Shown here: positions 9,230-18,700 of the stretch, piece after piece
How positions within the stretch are numbered: the stretch's first letter is position 1
How the letters are laid out: each line of letters begins with the position of its first letter
DNA from: Edaphobacter lichenicola
Lineage (GTDB): Bacteria > Acidobacteriota > Terriglobia > Terriglobales > Acidobacteriaceae
Reading direction: 5' to 3'
Assembly (NCBI RefSeq): GCF_014201315.1
Contig: NZ_JACHDY010000007.1
Location: 124,001 to 188,000 of the forward strand
DNA length: 64,000 bases
The notes under the pieces: generated by a model
Database searches by the model: none
What the model was told of the DNA's origin: nothing
What the model saw: only the letters and a program-made list of their open reading frames with translations
Made by a program: the position numbers and the translations under genes

Positions 9230-10669
9230 TCATTCAGGCCGCGTTCCCAATAGCCGCCGAATGCTGTTCCGGGCGAGAGACAGGTTTAGCTGAGAGTTCA
9301 GTACATTCATGTGCGCAGAGGTCAGCGCTGCACGAGCTGTTGCCACTCCAGAGGCGAGTTGAGCGTCAACCTTTGCCCGTTCGCTCTGGATACGGAAGCT
9401 TTCCTCGCGAGCCTCGAGAGACTGGGTTGTCACTCCTACCAGTTGTTCAAGCTGTTCTGCTTTGTCGTAAGCAGACGACAACTCGATGCTGACGTCTGCC
9501 TCTGTCTGTTTCAATTGCGTTTGGGCCATCGTGAGCTTAATGCGTGCTTCCTGAAGCTTAGCTTCGCGTTCCCCGCCGTCGAACAGGTTGTAAGTGAAGG
9601 TAGCTCCGAAGGTTCCAAAGTTATGGACCAGAAAAGGCAGGCCACTCTGATAGCTGTAGCGCGCTACTCCAGTTATGTCGGGAATGTATTCGTCCCGCGC
9701 CGCGGCGACGCCAGCCTTTGCCTTGTCTACCGTCTGTCTTGCCGACAATATTTCAGGGCTCTTGTTGAGCACAAGTGCAATTGCCTCTGCACGCGTGGGA
9801 AGAACGGAGTCATCGCCCAATGAGTTCGGGTCCAGGATAAGGTGAGTGCCAAGGGGCAAGCCGAGTGCGTCGTCCAGTTGCAGGGTAAGGTCGTCGAGGT
9901 TAAGGCGCGAGACCAGGAGAGCTTGCTGCTTATCGAGCAAATCTGTGCGGCTCATCAGTTCTACGTCGGCAAGGAGCTTCCCTTCATCGACGCCGTGCTT
10001 TGTCTCCTGCTCAACTACTGTTGCGGCGTCGACGGCGTCCTTTCCGGACGCGCCGCGTAACTTCTCAACAAGGATGCCGTAGTAAAGCTTGTGGACAAGG
10101 AGAGCGATGCCATTCTCCGAGTCGTCAGACTGAATGTGCGCCGAGTTTAGATCTGCATCGGCTGCCTTCACACCTGCCCGGATTTTGAAGATTTGCGTGA
10201 TGGGTTGGGCTAGTCCCGTCCCGCTTGTGTAACTTGTATCGCCACCTTGCCCAATAACTAACGTATTTGCCGGCAAGACGCCTGTAGGAGTTTCTCCTAG
10301 AGACCCCTCAGGAATTCTTACTCCCTCAAGTTCGGTAATATGCAGAACGGCCGACTCGTTTTTGATGGTCGGATAAAAGTGCGCCTCGGCTACTCTCTTC
10401 TGTGCTTCGCTATCTTTCACCGCAAGATGGGCTAGCTCAATGTGGCGGTTGTGCGCGAGCGCCATCTCGACTGCGCTGGGGAGCGTAAGGTGCACGCTGG
10501 CAGCGTTGGACAAATCCTCCGAAGCGGCAGCTGGATTAGACTGCTGAGCAAGAAGCAATAGCGGCGAGATGAGCGAGACGAGCAGAACCGGCGCCACGGA
10601 GATCATCACCAGTAGCCTCTTATCTATGCGGCATGTTGCTCCACGCAAAGATGTCTTTTCTGTCACCAT
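9230..10669 (-). CDS. TolC-family outer membrane efflux protein
   Basis: The 479-residue protein is of usual length for TolC/OprM-type outer membrane factors. It has a signal peptide with a long n-region (hydrophobic core VMISVAPVLLVSLISPLLLLAQ) and two outer-membrane efflux repeats of long amphipathic helices (about residues 60-260 and 285-470), with the family signature LTLPSAVEMALAHNRHIELAHL. It would form the trimeric outer-membrane channel for the adaptor and pump encoded just upstream in the same operon. A GAGAGG site sits about 10 bases before ATG 10669. Only 27 bases separate it from the MFS gene. Confidence 0.9.
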   Translation of the reverse strand: MVTEKTSLRGATCRIDKRLLVMISVAPVLLVSLISPLLLLAQQSNPAAASEDLSNAASVHLTLPSAVEMALAHNRHIELAHLAVKDSEAQKRVAEAHFYPTIKNESAVLHITELEGVRIPEGSLGETPTGVLPANTLVIGQGGDTSYTSGTGLAQPITQIFKIRAGVKAADADLNSAHIQSDDSENGIALLVHKLYYGILVEKLRGASGKDAVDAATVVEQETKHGVDEGKLLADVELMSRTDLLDKQQALLVSRLNLDDLTLQLDDALGLPLGTHLILDPNSLGDDSVLPTRAEAIALVLNKSPEILSARQTVDKAKAGVAAARDEYIPDITGVARYSYQSGLPFLVHNFGTFGATFTYNLFDGGEREAKLQEARIKLTMAQTQLKQTEADVSIELSSAYDKAEQLEQLVGVTTQSLEAREESFRIQSERAKVDAQLASGVATARAALTSAHMNVLNSQLNLSLARNSIRRLLGTRPE

Positions 10670-10696
10670 TCCAATAATCCTCTCAAGCAGACTTTT

Positions 10697-11473
10697 CTAT
10701 GAAGCAGATTTGGCCGAAGTAGCAATGATTTGGCGGAAGCCAACCTTCAGACCTTGGAGACAAGCGATGATCAAGAGGCAGGCGGTTGCGACACAGGCAA
10801 TGAGGGTAAAGGCATCCATGATCGACAGCGTGAAAGCCTGCTGGCGAATGCTTCCCGCAAACAGTACGGCCACCCGGCCCGCAGCGATATCCTGAGTCGC
10901 CGACTGCGCATGCATGATGGGTGTGAGCAGCGCAGTCGTCCAGAAGATCCACTGCCACGAGACGGCACCCATCAGCCACCCCTCGTAGGAATGCGCCATA
11001 TGGGTTGTGATGACGATATCTGCCGCGTAGGCGGCAATTCCCAAGTGGAGATAGCTCTGGGGGAGATTGCGCAGAATGGACGACAGTGTGAGGGGATAAA
11101 ATGTTCCGGCTGTCATCCCGGCTGTAGCCAGCAAAAACAACAGTACGGGGAGATGCCCGGCAAACGGCATCACGATACACAACAGGGTGAAGATCGTCGC
11201 GGAGACAAACAGGACGCGCTTCGGCCCGAGCAGGCCGCCGAGGTAGACAGAGAAGGGGCCGATGAACATCAGACCCATGTTGTAAATAGTGCCGATCCAT
11301 GAAGCTGAGTCGAAGTCGAGTCGCAGTGCTCCCCGCAGATCGGGCGCACCGACGCTGAGAAGCCTTCCGAAAAAGGTAGCCAGCGAGGCACCCAGCAGCA
11401 CGCCCAGAATCCCACAAATAGGTCTGATGCGTTGGACAGATTCGGTTTGTGGATCTGTCGTCATGTCTTCCAC
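10697..11473 (-). CDS. DHA2-type MFS drug pump, internally deleted
   Basis: This is EmrB-like in sequence but only 258 residues long; DHA2 pumps have about 14 helices and roughly 500 residues. Residues 1-175 give the normal first six helices (SWIGTIYNMGLMF, the LGPKRVL loop, WQWIFWTTALLTPIM). The chain then jumps to the family's C-terminal end (SATQDIAAG, a RQQAFTLSIMDAF-like segment, one last helix). The frame is preserved, so this is an in-frame loss of about 250 residues near position 177, not a frameshift. GTG 11473 overlaps the adaptor stop codon; ATG 11464 is an alternative. Function as a pump is doubtful. Confidence 0.8.
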   Translation of the reverse strand: MEDMTTDPQTESVQRIRPICGILGVLLGASLATFFGRLLSVGAPDLRGALRLDFDSASWIGTIYNMGLMFIGPFSVYLGGLLGPKRVLFVSATIFTLLCIVMPFAGHLPVLLFLLATAGMTAGTFYPLTLSSILRNLPQSYLHLGIAAYAADIVITTHMAHSYEGWLMGAVSWQWIFWTTALLTPIMHAQSATQDIAAGRVAVLFAGSIRQQAFTLSIMDAFTLIACVATACLLIIACLQGLKVGFRQIIATSAKSAS

Positions 11474-12627
11474 TAGTGGGCTGTCGCCGACGGAGTCGCT
11501 TCTGTTGTTTCCTGCGGATCGGTGTGAACCGTGACCTCCGCAGACAGCCCCGGACGGAGGATGTCACCTGAGGGTTTCCCATCGAAAAGGATCTTGACCG
11601 GGACACGCTGAACGACCTTGGTGAAATTCCCGGTAGCGTTATCGGGCGGCAAGAGTGCTGTAGCGGAACCACTCGCAGGTGCTATCTCGCTCACATGGCC
11701 ATGAAGGATTTGGGAAGGATAGGCGTCTATCTTGATGTCCGCGGTATCGCCAACACGAACGTGTGCAAGCTGCGTCTCGAGGAAGTTGGCCTCGACCCAT
11801 GCGCCGTCTTGAACGAAATCGACGACCTGAACGCCCGCTCCCACCAGCTGGCCCGGATGAACCCGTAGCCGACCAACTCGACCGTCGGCAGGCGCAGTAA
11901 TCTTTGTGTAAGCAAGACTCACTTGTGCAATCGTTACGCCTGCCGTCTTGGCTGCGATCTGAGCCTGTAGTCCCGCATCCTTTGCGTTAAGAGCGGCTCT
12001 CTGTTGAAGAGCCCCAGCGAGCGCGGCTCGGCTGCTTGCTACTGCCGCCTTGGTGCGCACGAGATCGGCTCGACGGCTTTGCAAGGCAGCTTGAGCAGCG
12101 TCCCGGGCTTCCTGAACCTGCTCGAACTGCTGGCGGGTTGCAGCCCGGCTTGCGAGCAATGTCTCCTGTCGCTGATATTCACTGACAGACTGTGTGACCT
12201 GAGCTTGTGAGGCGTCGATCCCCGCCTGCGCCGCATCCGCAGCAGCCTGTGCCTGCTCAACGGACGCCTGTGCGGCGTCAATGTTCGCGTCGGCGGCGCG
12301 CTTTGCGTCCTGGTTTGCGGTGAGTTCGGCATGTGCGGCGCTAATAGCAGCTTGCGCCTCATCGACGCTCGCCTGATAATCCGAGTTGTCCAATTCAACG
12401 ATTGACTGACCAGCTTTGACCAGTTGATAGTCCTGCACCCCCACTCGCTGCACGGTCCCACTAACTCGTGTGCTGAGAGGAATCTGATCGCCTGTCACGT
12501 AGGCATCGTTTGTTTTTTGAAGGGCAGCATTGCTCTTCCATGAGTCCCAATGACCTCGGATGGCAAAGATGAGAAAGATGGCTACAGCCAGCACCAATAT
12601 CGGAATCGCAATAGACCACTTCTTCAC
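11473..12627 (-). CDS. EmrA/HlyD-type membrane fusion protein
   Basis: The 384-residue protein has an N-terminal membrane anchor (residues 5-24), a split biotinyl-lipoyl domain (ISTRVSGTVQRVGVQDYQLVKAGQSIVELD near residues 50-80 and YTKITAPADGRVGRLRVHPGQLV near 235), a long Ala/Gln-rich coiled-coil hairpin (about 85-225) and a beta-barrel C-terminus. This is the layout of EmrA-type adaptors linking an MFS pump to TolC. It heads the operon adaptor, MFS pump, TolC, with promoters expected in 12628-12847. Its stop overlaps the pump's GTG start. Confidence 0.9.
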   Translation of the reverse strand: MKKWSIAIPILVLAVAIFLIFAIRGHWDSWKSNAALQKTNDAYVTGDQIPLSTRVSGTVQRVGVQDYQLVKAGQSIVELDNSDYQASVDEAQAAISAAHAELTANQDAKRAADANIDAAQASVEQAQAAADAAQAGIDASQAQVTQSVSEYQRQETLLASRAATRQQFEQVQEARDAAQAALQSRRADLVRTKAAVASSRAALAGALQQRAALNAKDAGLQAQIAAKTAGVTIAQVSLAYTKITAPADGRVGRLRVHPGQLVGAGVQVVDFVQDGAWVEANFLETQLAHVRVGDTADIKIDAYPSQILHGHVSEIAPASGSATALLPPDNATGNFTKVVQRVPVKILFDGKPSGDILRPGLSAEVTVHTDPQETTEATPSATAH

Positions 12628-12847
12628 AGCCGGACCTCATCAGGAAATCTCTAAAGCGGGCCATTCGCAAGAACAGCCTCCAAACCAAGAACCGATCAGA
12701 TAGGATTTTTGTTCGAGAAGACCCATTTCGATTGAAGCAGACGATACAGTCCCTCGGAAGTGAGGGGGAGGTTAGATCACCGTGAGCAAGGCCATGACTT
12801 TACCATGCATCGAGCCTTCGCGGAAGCCTAAATAGAGGGGCTGGTTC

Positions 12848-14635
12848 CTACAGAACTGCGCGGACGATAGACAGATAGGTAGCATCGTCGCGGATTCTAT
12901 CGAATCGCGGATCTGCAGCGATCCAGGGCAGCTCTGCCTCTTTTCGTTTGAACGATTCCCTCAGGAACTCTATCGACCTTGCAGGTTCGTTCAGCGCTAG
13001 AGCCAGGCAAGCCTTACGAAAATAACTCAGAGATGCCTGTTCCGCCAGCAAGCCCGCGCTCGCGGTAAGCGAACGCGCTTGATCTACCTCATTCGAAAGT
13101 GCAAAGATCTCCGCGATTGTGGCTAAGTAGAGCTGCACGGTTCCCACCCTGCGGCGAAGCCCCTGTGCCAGTGCCACCGCGTTCTTCAACTCACCCATCT
13201 GTATCTCAGTGAACGCGCGAATCAGTGTGGCTTCGATCGGCAACGGACCATATTGCATCACTCTGTCGTAGTAGTCCTTCGCTTCTCGATGCCAGCGGCT
13301 GTAATAAAAGAATCGAGCCATGGAAGACTTCTGCCGGGCCGAGAAGGGGTCCATCCCCTCCGCGATCTGAAGGTGCTTCCAGGATTCATCGAAGCGCGAA
13401 TGGATCAGTAAGAACTGTCCGAACTGACGATGCGCTGCGTGCTGGTCTCCGAACGATAAAGCTTTGCGAAAACTCTCTTCAGCAGCCTCCCACTTCCACT
13501 CCTGAGCGAGAATGCACCCCAGTGTTGAATGCGCATCAATGGCGTCGGAATCTATCGCAAGGGCACGCTTGCAAGCCTCCCCTGCTCGTAAGACAAATTC
13601 TTTTGAAGAGGGTGCGCCTCTCTGCGCTAAAGCCATGTAACACTGAGCAACCCCACAATGAAGCCGCCCATATTCCGGGGCTTCCAACACCAGATCCTCG
13701 AACTTTTTAAGAGAATCTGAAATCGTGACAACCGTCCCCTCTTCGAGCAGAGACTCTGCCGCAAGAGCTTCCGAGTAGAATTGATAGAGCGTTTGCGTTG
13801 GCGTTCCGAGATAACGGCGGACGATGGACACTCTGGGAGCGATGCGGCTTAGCAGGGCTGCGGCGACTGCATCGTGCAGCTTCAGCAGAGAGTCTTCATC
13901 GGTTGCCGCATCAAACCTCTGTGACCAAAGCAACAAACCCTGGGCGGTCGAGACACGCGCAGAAACACGGAGGCGATTGTGTTCGCTGCGAACTGTTCCA
14001 TCGAGGAGGATCTGTGCCTCCAGTTCTCCGTTGCCCTGAAGGGAATCAGAATCTTGCGGGCGCGACCGGGTCGCCGTCTCCAAAACGACTCGAAGGCCAG
14101 GAACCTGAACTAATCTGTGTAGCAAATCGTCGGTAATTCCAAACGCACATGCCGAAGCGATGGGATCGTTCGCATGCGCCTGAAAGGCTGTAAGAGCGAT
14201 CCGCACTCCATCACCCTCGACCCAGAGTTCATCCTGTGTTCGTGTTGATATCTGAGACCGGCCATCCAGGCTCGCCCTCCACCGGATGACGGGAACATAG
14301 CTTCCGGTCCGCATAAAAATCACTACATCGTCGGATTTTCCCTCAGTCTCGTAATATTCCTTCAATTTGCTTCTGAGTCGCCGCGCCTCCGTCCTTACGA
14401 TCGTGTCCTGGCCCGGATCGAAGTCAGCCTTTCGCCCATAGGCCTCGGTTCCAATGGTGTATTCCTTGAGGCTGCCTTCGTGGCCGTTCAGCGTTTGCTC
14501 CACCACAAATCTGAGAAACTGGGAGAGGCGACTGGAACGCGCAAAGATCTCGCTGGCGAGCACTAGTGATAATGCGTTCAACGCGGCATCTGTGGGAACT
14601 GTATCCATTCGTCGGTGGGTCGAGGTATTTGTCAT
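12848..14635 (-). CDS. TPR protein with FlgO/TolB-N-like domain and DNA-binding-like N-terminus
   Basis: The 595-residue protein has three parts. Residues 15-110 match a domain common in Acidobacteriota regulators (LASEIFARSSRLSQFLRFVVEQTL, then EYTIGTEAYGRKADFDPGQD and IVRTEARRLRSKLKEYY), thought to be a helical DNA- or signal-binding module. Residues 145-260 resemble FlgO/adenylate-cyclase-associated domains (DLLHRLVQVPGLRVV, LDGTVRSEHNRLRVSARV, LWSQRFDA). Residues 290-590 are TPR-like helices (LGCILAQEWKWEAAEESFRKAL). No transmembrane segment is seen. It lies downstream of nothing on its strand and next to the efflux operon promoter, so control of that operon is conceivable but unproven. 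Confidence 0.7.
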   Translation of the reverse strand: MTNTSTHRRMDTVPTDAALNALSLVLASEIFARSSRLSQFLRFVVEQTLNGHEGSLKEYTIGTEAYGRKADFDPGQDTIVRTEARRLRSKLKEYYETEGKSDDVVIFMRTGSYVPVIRWRASLDGRSQISTRTQDELWVEGDGVRIALTAFQAHANDPIASACAFGITDDLLHRLVQVPGLRVVLETATRSRPQDSDSLQGNGELEAQILLDGTVRSEHNRLRVSARVSTAQGLLLWSQRFDAATDEDSLLKLHDAVAAALLSRIAPRVSIVRRYLGTPTQTLYQFYSEALAAESLLEEGTVVTISDSLKKFEDLVLEAPEYGRLHCGVAQCYMALAQRGAPSSKEFVLRAGEACKRALAIDSDAIDAHSTLGCILAQEWKWEAAEESFRKALSFGDQHAAHRQFGQFLLIHSRFDESWKHLQIAEGMDPFSARQKSSMARFFYYSRWHREAKDYYDRVMQYGPLPIEATLIRAFTEIQMGELKNAVALAQGLRRRVGTVQLYLATIAEIFALSNEVDQARSLTASAGLLAEQASLSYFRKACLALALNEPARSIEFLRESFKRKEAELPWIAADPRFDRIRDDATYLSIVRAVL

Positions 14636-14779
14636 AGCAAAACGTGTCCGCTGGCTAATCCCATTCTAAGACGAGAGACGAACCTGACCTTGATTTGCCC
14701 CTCGCGCTCACCGTTAGCTCACTTCCGTCGGAAAGTCCGAGGGAATATTGTATGTTTCGATTCCAGCGGAGGTGCGCCG

Positions 14780-15172
14780 ATGACCGAGAACTCCATTGGA
14801 GATGTTCTGGCACTCATACCTTCCGATATGCAGCGAAATATGCGGCATTTGGTGAACGCCGTTGTAGGAGTCCTGACAATTTGCGACAACGCCGATGACT
14901 TCGCGCAACACACACGACAAAAGATCTACGCTGTTGCGCTCATACCGGCTAGCTTACCGACTCATGAGTGGTGGAACTTATGGGGATTACTTTCTACTAT
15001 GGAGCCGCAGCCGTCGATTCTCGTGTACACACTGAGCAGCGACTTCCCTATGTGGTCGGGTGTTCTTGAGGCTGGAGGATTCGACGTTCTTGTCGCACCA
15101 TTCACAGAAGCGAATTTGCGAAAAGCGGTCGAGTCGGCCACTAACTATTTCTATCAACGACTAACATATTGA
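14780..15172 (+). CDS. Pseudo-receiver domain protein
   Basis: This 130-residue single-domain protein has the alternating pattern of a response-regulator receiver (VVGVLTIC, AVALIPASLPTHEWWNLWGLL, SILVYTLSSDF, FDVLVAPFTEANLRKAVESA). The usual phosphoacceptor aspartate at the end of strand 3 is replaced by Pro/Ala (ALIPASLP), and the acidic pair is not evident, so phosphorylation is unlikely. The strand-5 lysine position (VLVAP) is also lost. GGAGG lies 7 bases before ATG 14780, which settles the start. It diverges from the TPR regulator at 12848-14635, which hints at a shared function, but no partner is known. Confidence 0.55.
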   Translation: MTENSIGDVLALIPSDMQRNMRHLVNAVVGVLTICDNADDFAQHTRQKIYAVALIPASLPTHEWWNLWGLLSTMEPQPSILVYTLSSDFPMWSGVLEAGGFDVLVAPFTEANLRKAVESATNYFYQRLTY

Positions 15173-15398
15173 ATTCCGCGTAACCTTCCGAGGAAATCGC
15201 GACATACATCCGTGGCTTAACAAAAGACAATAGGTCCCAACTTTTGCGGGACTTATCTGGAGTTGAAGATCTCCTGGGCCCAGGGTTTGGCCCCTGACTT
15301 GACCCGTGTTGGGAAGAATCTTCGAATCACTCACGAGGCCGCTACCGAATGGATAAACCAGTGTACCGATAAGTACACCGAAAAGGTGGCCTAAAGAC

Positions 15399-15692
15399 AT
15401 GACCGCCATCGCAAGAAGTATCGGTACCGAGATCCTCGCGAAGTTCAGCTGGACCACAACTCACCCGATAAGAACGCTTCATCGCCACGATGGATATATC
15501 ACTTTCATGGTGAAGGATGCAGGTGATCCTGATCGGAGGGAGCGGCACTTCGCGATTCGAGTTGATGCGCTCGATACATGGTTCCCAGAGTTCACTGATC
15601 GCTCCAGCGTTCTCTATGGGCTCCACTCCACAACACGCCGGAGGTTGATGACAGCAAAAGCCCTGCGCTGGCTAGCGCAGGGCTTTGTGTAG
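15399..15692 (+). CDS. Hypothetical protein, 97 residues
   Basis: I do not recognise this protein. It has no signal peptide, membrane segment or known motif; the centre is rich in charged residues (MVKDAGDPDRRERHFAIRVD). A purine-rich AAGGTGG lies 8 bases before ATG 15399. Against it being real, its last ten codons run through the terminator hairpin of the convergent TonB-receptor gene. The region before it (15173-15398) holds no other gene I can support. Confidence 0.35.
   Translation: MTAIARSIGTEILAKFSWTTTHPIRTLHRHDGYITFMVKDAGDPDRRERHFAIRVDALDTWFPEFTDRSSVLYGLHSTTRRRLMTAKALRWLAQGFV
15657..15686 (-). terminator. Intrinsic terminator of the TonB-receptor gene
   Basis: A perfect 12-bp stem (AAAGCCCTGCGC with its complement) and a 6-base loop lie 17 bases after the stop of the receptor gene on the minus strand, followed by a short T run. 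The stem is symmetric, so it may also stop transcription from the plus strand. Confidence 0.75.
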
Positions 15693-15702
15693 CAGCTTGC
15701 GG

Positions 15703-18700
15703 TTAGTAGAGGATCTTGAGGCCGAACTGGAAGATGCGCGGCTCGAAGGTGCTGGTGATCTGGCCGCCGCTGGTTGGGTTGTTGAGGCTTGCCGGGGCGG
15801 TGCTTGTGGCTGCGGTGCTCAGAGTGCCGCTAAGACCGCTGCCGGGGATGTAGAAGTTGGTGTGGTTGAAGAGGTTGTAGGACTCTGCGCGGAACTGCAC
15901 TCGCAGGCTCTCGAGGGGAGTGTTGAAGGTTTTGTTGAGGGCTACGTCGGTCTGGTAGAAGGCCGGCGAACGGCCTGGGTTTCTGGAGGCGTTGCCGAAG
16001 GGGCTCACCAGATTTCCGCTTCCGTCCTTGGTCTCGGGAAGGGTGTAGGCGGCGAGGTTGATGTACTGGATGAAGCCGTTGCTCAGCTTGGTTTTTTTGA
16101 TGGCTGGCTGACCGGCTACGACGTTGGGGCGGTACTCGTTGGCGCCGCGATAGGTTGCGGCGATCTGCGGGGAGACGGCGTTGGCGGAGTTGGGGGAGTA
16201 GCCGATGTTGTAAGCGGTACCGGCCTGCATGGTGTTGATGGCGCTGATCTGCCAGCCGCCGAGGACGGTGTCGGTGAAGCCGTTGGCGGTGTTCATGAAG
16301 TGGCGACCGTGTCCGAAGGGAAGGTCGTAGACGAGGCTGGTGACGTTGCTGATGGGCAGGTTGTAGTCCGACTGTCCGTAGTCGGCGGAGATGTTGTTGG
16401 CGTCTTGCGGCGAGGGGCTGTTGCCTTCGAGGGAGGCGCTGGCGTTGTCGAGCGAGTGCGACCAGGTGAAGGAGTTGAGGAGGGTGAGGCCGGCGACGAA
16501 GCGCTGCTCGTAACGAACCTGAAGGGCGTCGTAGTGGGAGTAGAACTCGTTGAGGGCTGCGGTGATGTCGCTGGGCCAGTTGGCGTAGGGACGGGCGAAG
16601 TTATTGGCGGGGTTCTTCTGGTTGGCGTTGAGGAAGCCCTGGAGCTTGCTGCCGTGATTGCCGACGTAGGCGATGTCGAGGAGCGTGTTCTTGGCGAGTT
16701 CCTGCTGTACGCTGAGGAAGTAGCTCTGGACGTAGCTGTCGCGGGTGTTCTTGGGGACGTAGGTGATGTTGTCGGTCGCCGGGTTGAAGGTGGTGGCGAT
16801 GCCGGTGGGGAAGCCCTGGTCGGTGGTGACGTAGCAGCTTGCAGAGGCTCCGCCTACAGGGCAGTGGTTGGCGGTGCTTGGTGTCTTCTGGGTGACGGAG
16901 ACGAACTGCGCCTGCGGGGCGTTGATGGCGAGGATGTCGCCGGAGCCAGCGCGGGTGTAGTGGACGTAGCTGGTGCCGTAGCCGCCGCGAATGGAGGTAC
17001 GTGGAGTGGCAGCGTAGGCAAAGCCGAGGCGGGGAGCGAAGTCGTTCAGGTCGGGGTTGACGAGAGTCTTGCCGTAAGTTCCGCCAGGGGATACCGGGGT
17101 GATGCCGTTGCCGGCGACCGCGCCTGGGGTGATGGTAAGGACGGTCTGGGTGATGGGGTCGAAGTTGGAGATGTAGTTGTGCTGCTCGGAGTAGGGCGAG
17201 CCGTACTCCCAGCGGAGGCCGAGGTTGAGGGTGAGTTTGGGATCGACCTTCCAGTCGTCCTGGGCGTAGACGCTTTGCAGGGTCTGGCGGAGGTGGGCGA
17301 CGAAGAGGTTGGCGAGAGAGTAGTTGTTGGTGGTGCCGAAGAGGAAGTCGGCCCAGTAGTTGTCGGCGACTGCGCCTTTGATGTCCGCGCAGGATTGACC
17401 GTTCGGATTGGTGGGGACTTTGATTCCGTTGACGGTGGAGCTTGGGCAGAGGCTGAAGCCGCCGGAGTAACTGAAGGAGCCGTAGAGGGGATTGTTATCG
17501 TTCACGGCCATCCAGATGTGCTCGTACTCGTAGCCGAACTTGAGGAAGTGGTGGCCCTTGATCCAGGTGAAGTTGACCTTTGGATCGATCAGCGCGGGAT
17601 TCTGCCACTGGGGGTTGGTGCTCTGCCGGCCAAAGGAGGTAAAGCCGCCGTTGATGCTGGTTGAGGGAAGGCCGCCGGCGACGGTGGGGTCGGAGGGCAG
17701 ACCGGGGATGGAGATGGCGTTGTCACCGATGGAGAGCGAGTACTTGCCGGCTTTGGTGCGGGAGAGGCCGAGTCGCGCATCGACGACCTTGTTGGCGCCG
17801 ATGAGGTGGGTGTAGCCGAGGGCTATCTGCTGGTCGAGGACGCGGATGGTGCCGTTGGTCTGGCCGTCGAGGGGGAGCGGGAAGACGGGATGGTTGACGC
17901 CGGTCTCTTTGCGATCGGAGACGCGGAGAAACCAGGAGCTGTTGGGGTTTTGTTGGTAGTCGAGACGGAGGTCGCCCTTATCGGAGTTGTCGGTGAAGGG
18001 GACCTGGGTGGCGTAGTTGTCTTGTGCGAGGCCGCTGGTTGAGAGGCCTGTGCCCTGGGTGGGAATCTGCTTGAAGAAGCCGATGATCTGTTGAGAGACC
18101 GGGTTGATGGCAGCGGCGGGGATGACGGTGCCTTTGGGGTAGACGACGCCCGTGATGGGATTCTGCACGTCGACGACGAGCTTGCCGTTGAGTTCGTTGG
18201 TGGTGGGGACGGTGTTGACGCTGAGCGGCTTGAGGACCTGGCGGAAGCCTTCATAGTCGACGAAGTAGAAGAGCTTGTCTTTGAGGATGGGTCCGCCAAA
18301 GTTGACGCCGAACTGGTTGCGGTTGAAGGTCGGCTTCTTGAAGGGAACGACGTTTCCGCTGGTGCCGACGAGGGTGGGCTTGAAGTAGCCGGCGGCGTTG
18401 AGGTCGGTGTTGCGGATGAACTCGTAGACGGTGGCGTGGAAGCGGTTGGTTCCACTGGCTGATGCGACGTTGATGGTGGCGCCGGAGGAGCGACCGTACT
18501 CTGCGCTCTCGTTGTTGGTGACGATCTGGAACTGGGCGACGGAGTCGGGTGGGATGGCGATGATCTGGTTGTCGAAGCCCTGGTTGCTCTCGCCGTAGGC
18601 GTTGTTGTCCATACCGTCGAGGAGGAAGTTGTTGAACATGCTGCGCTGGCCGTTGATGTTGTAGGCTCCGGCGCGGACGAGCGAGCTGATGGAGCTGGTG

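Noticed and set aside
10683-11672. A 329-codon minus-strand frame overlapping the MFS gene in another frame
   Set aside because: The MFS frame has membrane helices and family motifs. This one is Arg/Ser/His-rich and covers the end of the adaptor gene out of frame.
15685-17664. A 659-codon plus-strand frame opposite the TonB-receptor gene
   Set aside because: It is the antisense of a clear receptor gene. Its Val/Gly/Glu-rich composition is the usual result of reading a GC-rich gene backwards; no domain is visible.
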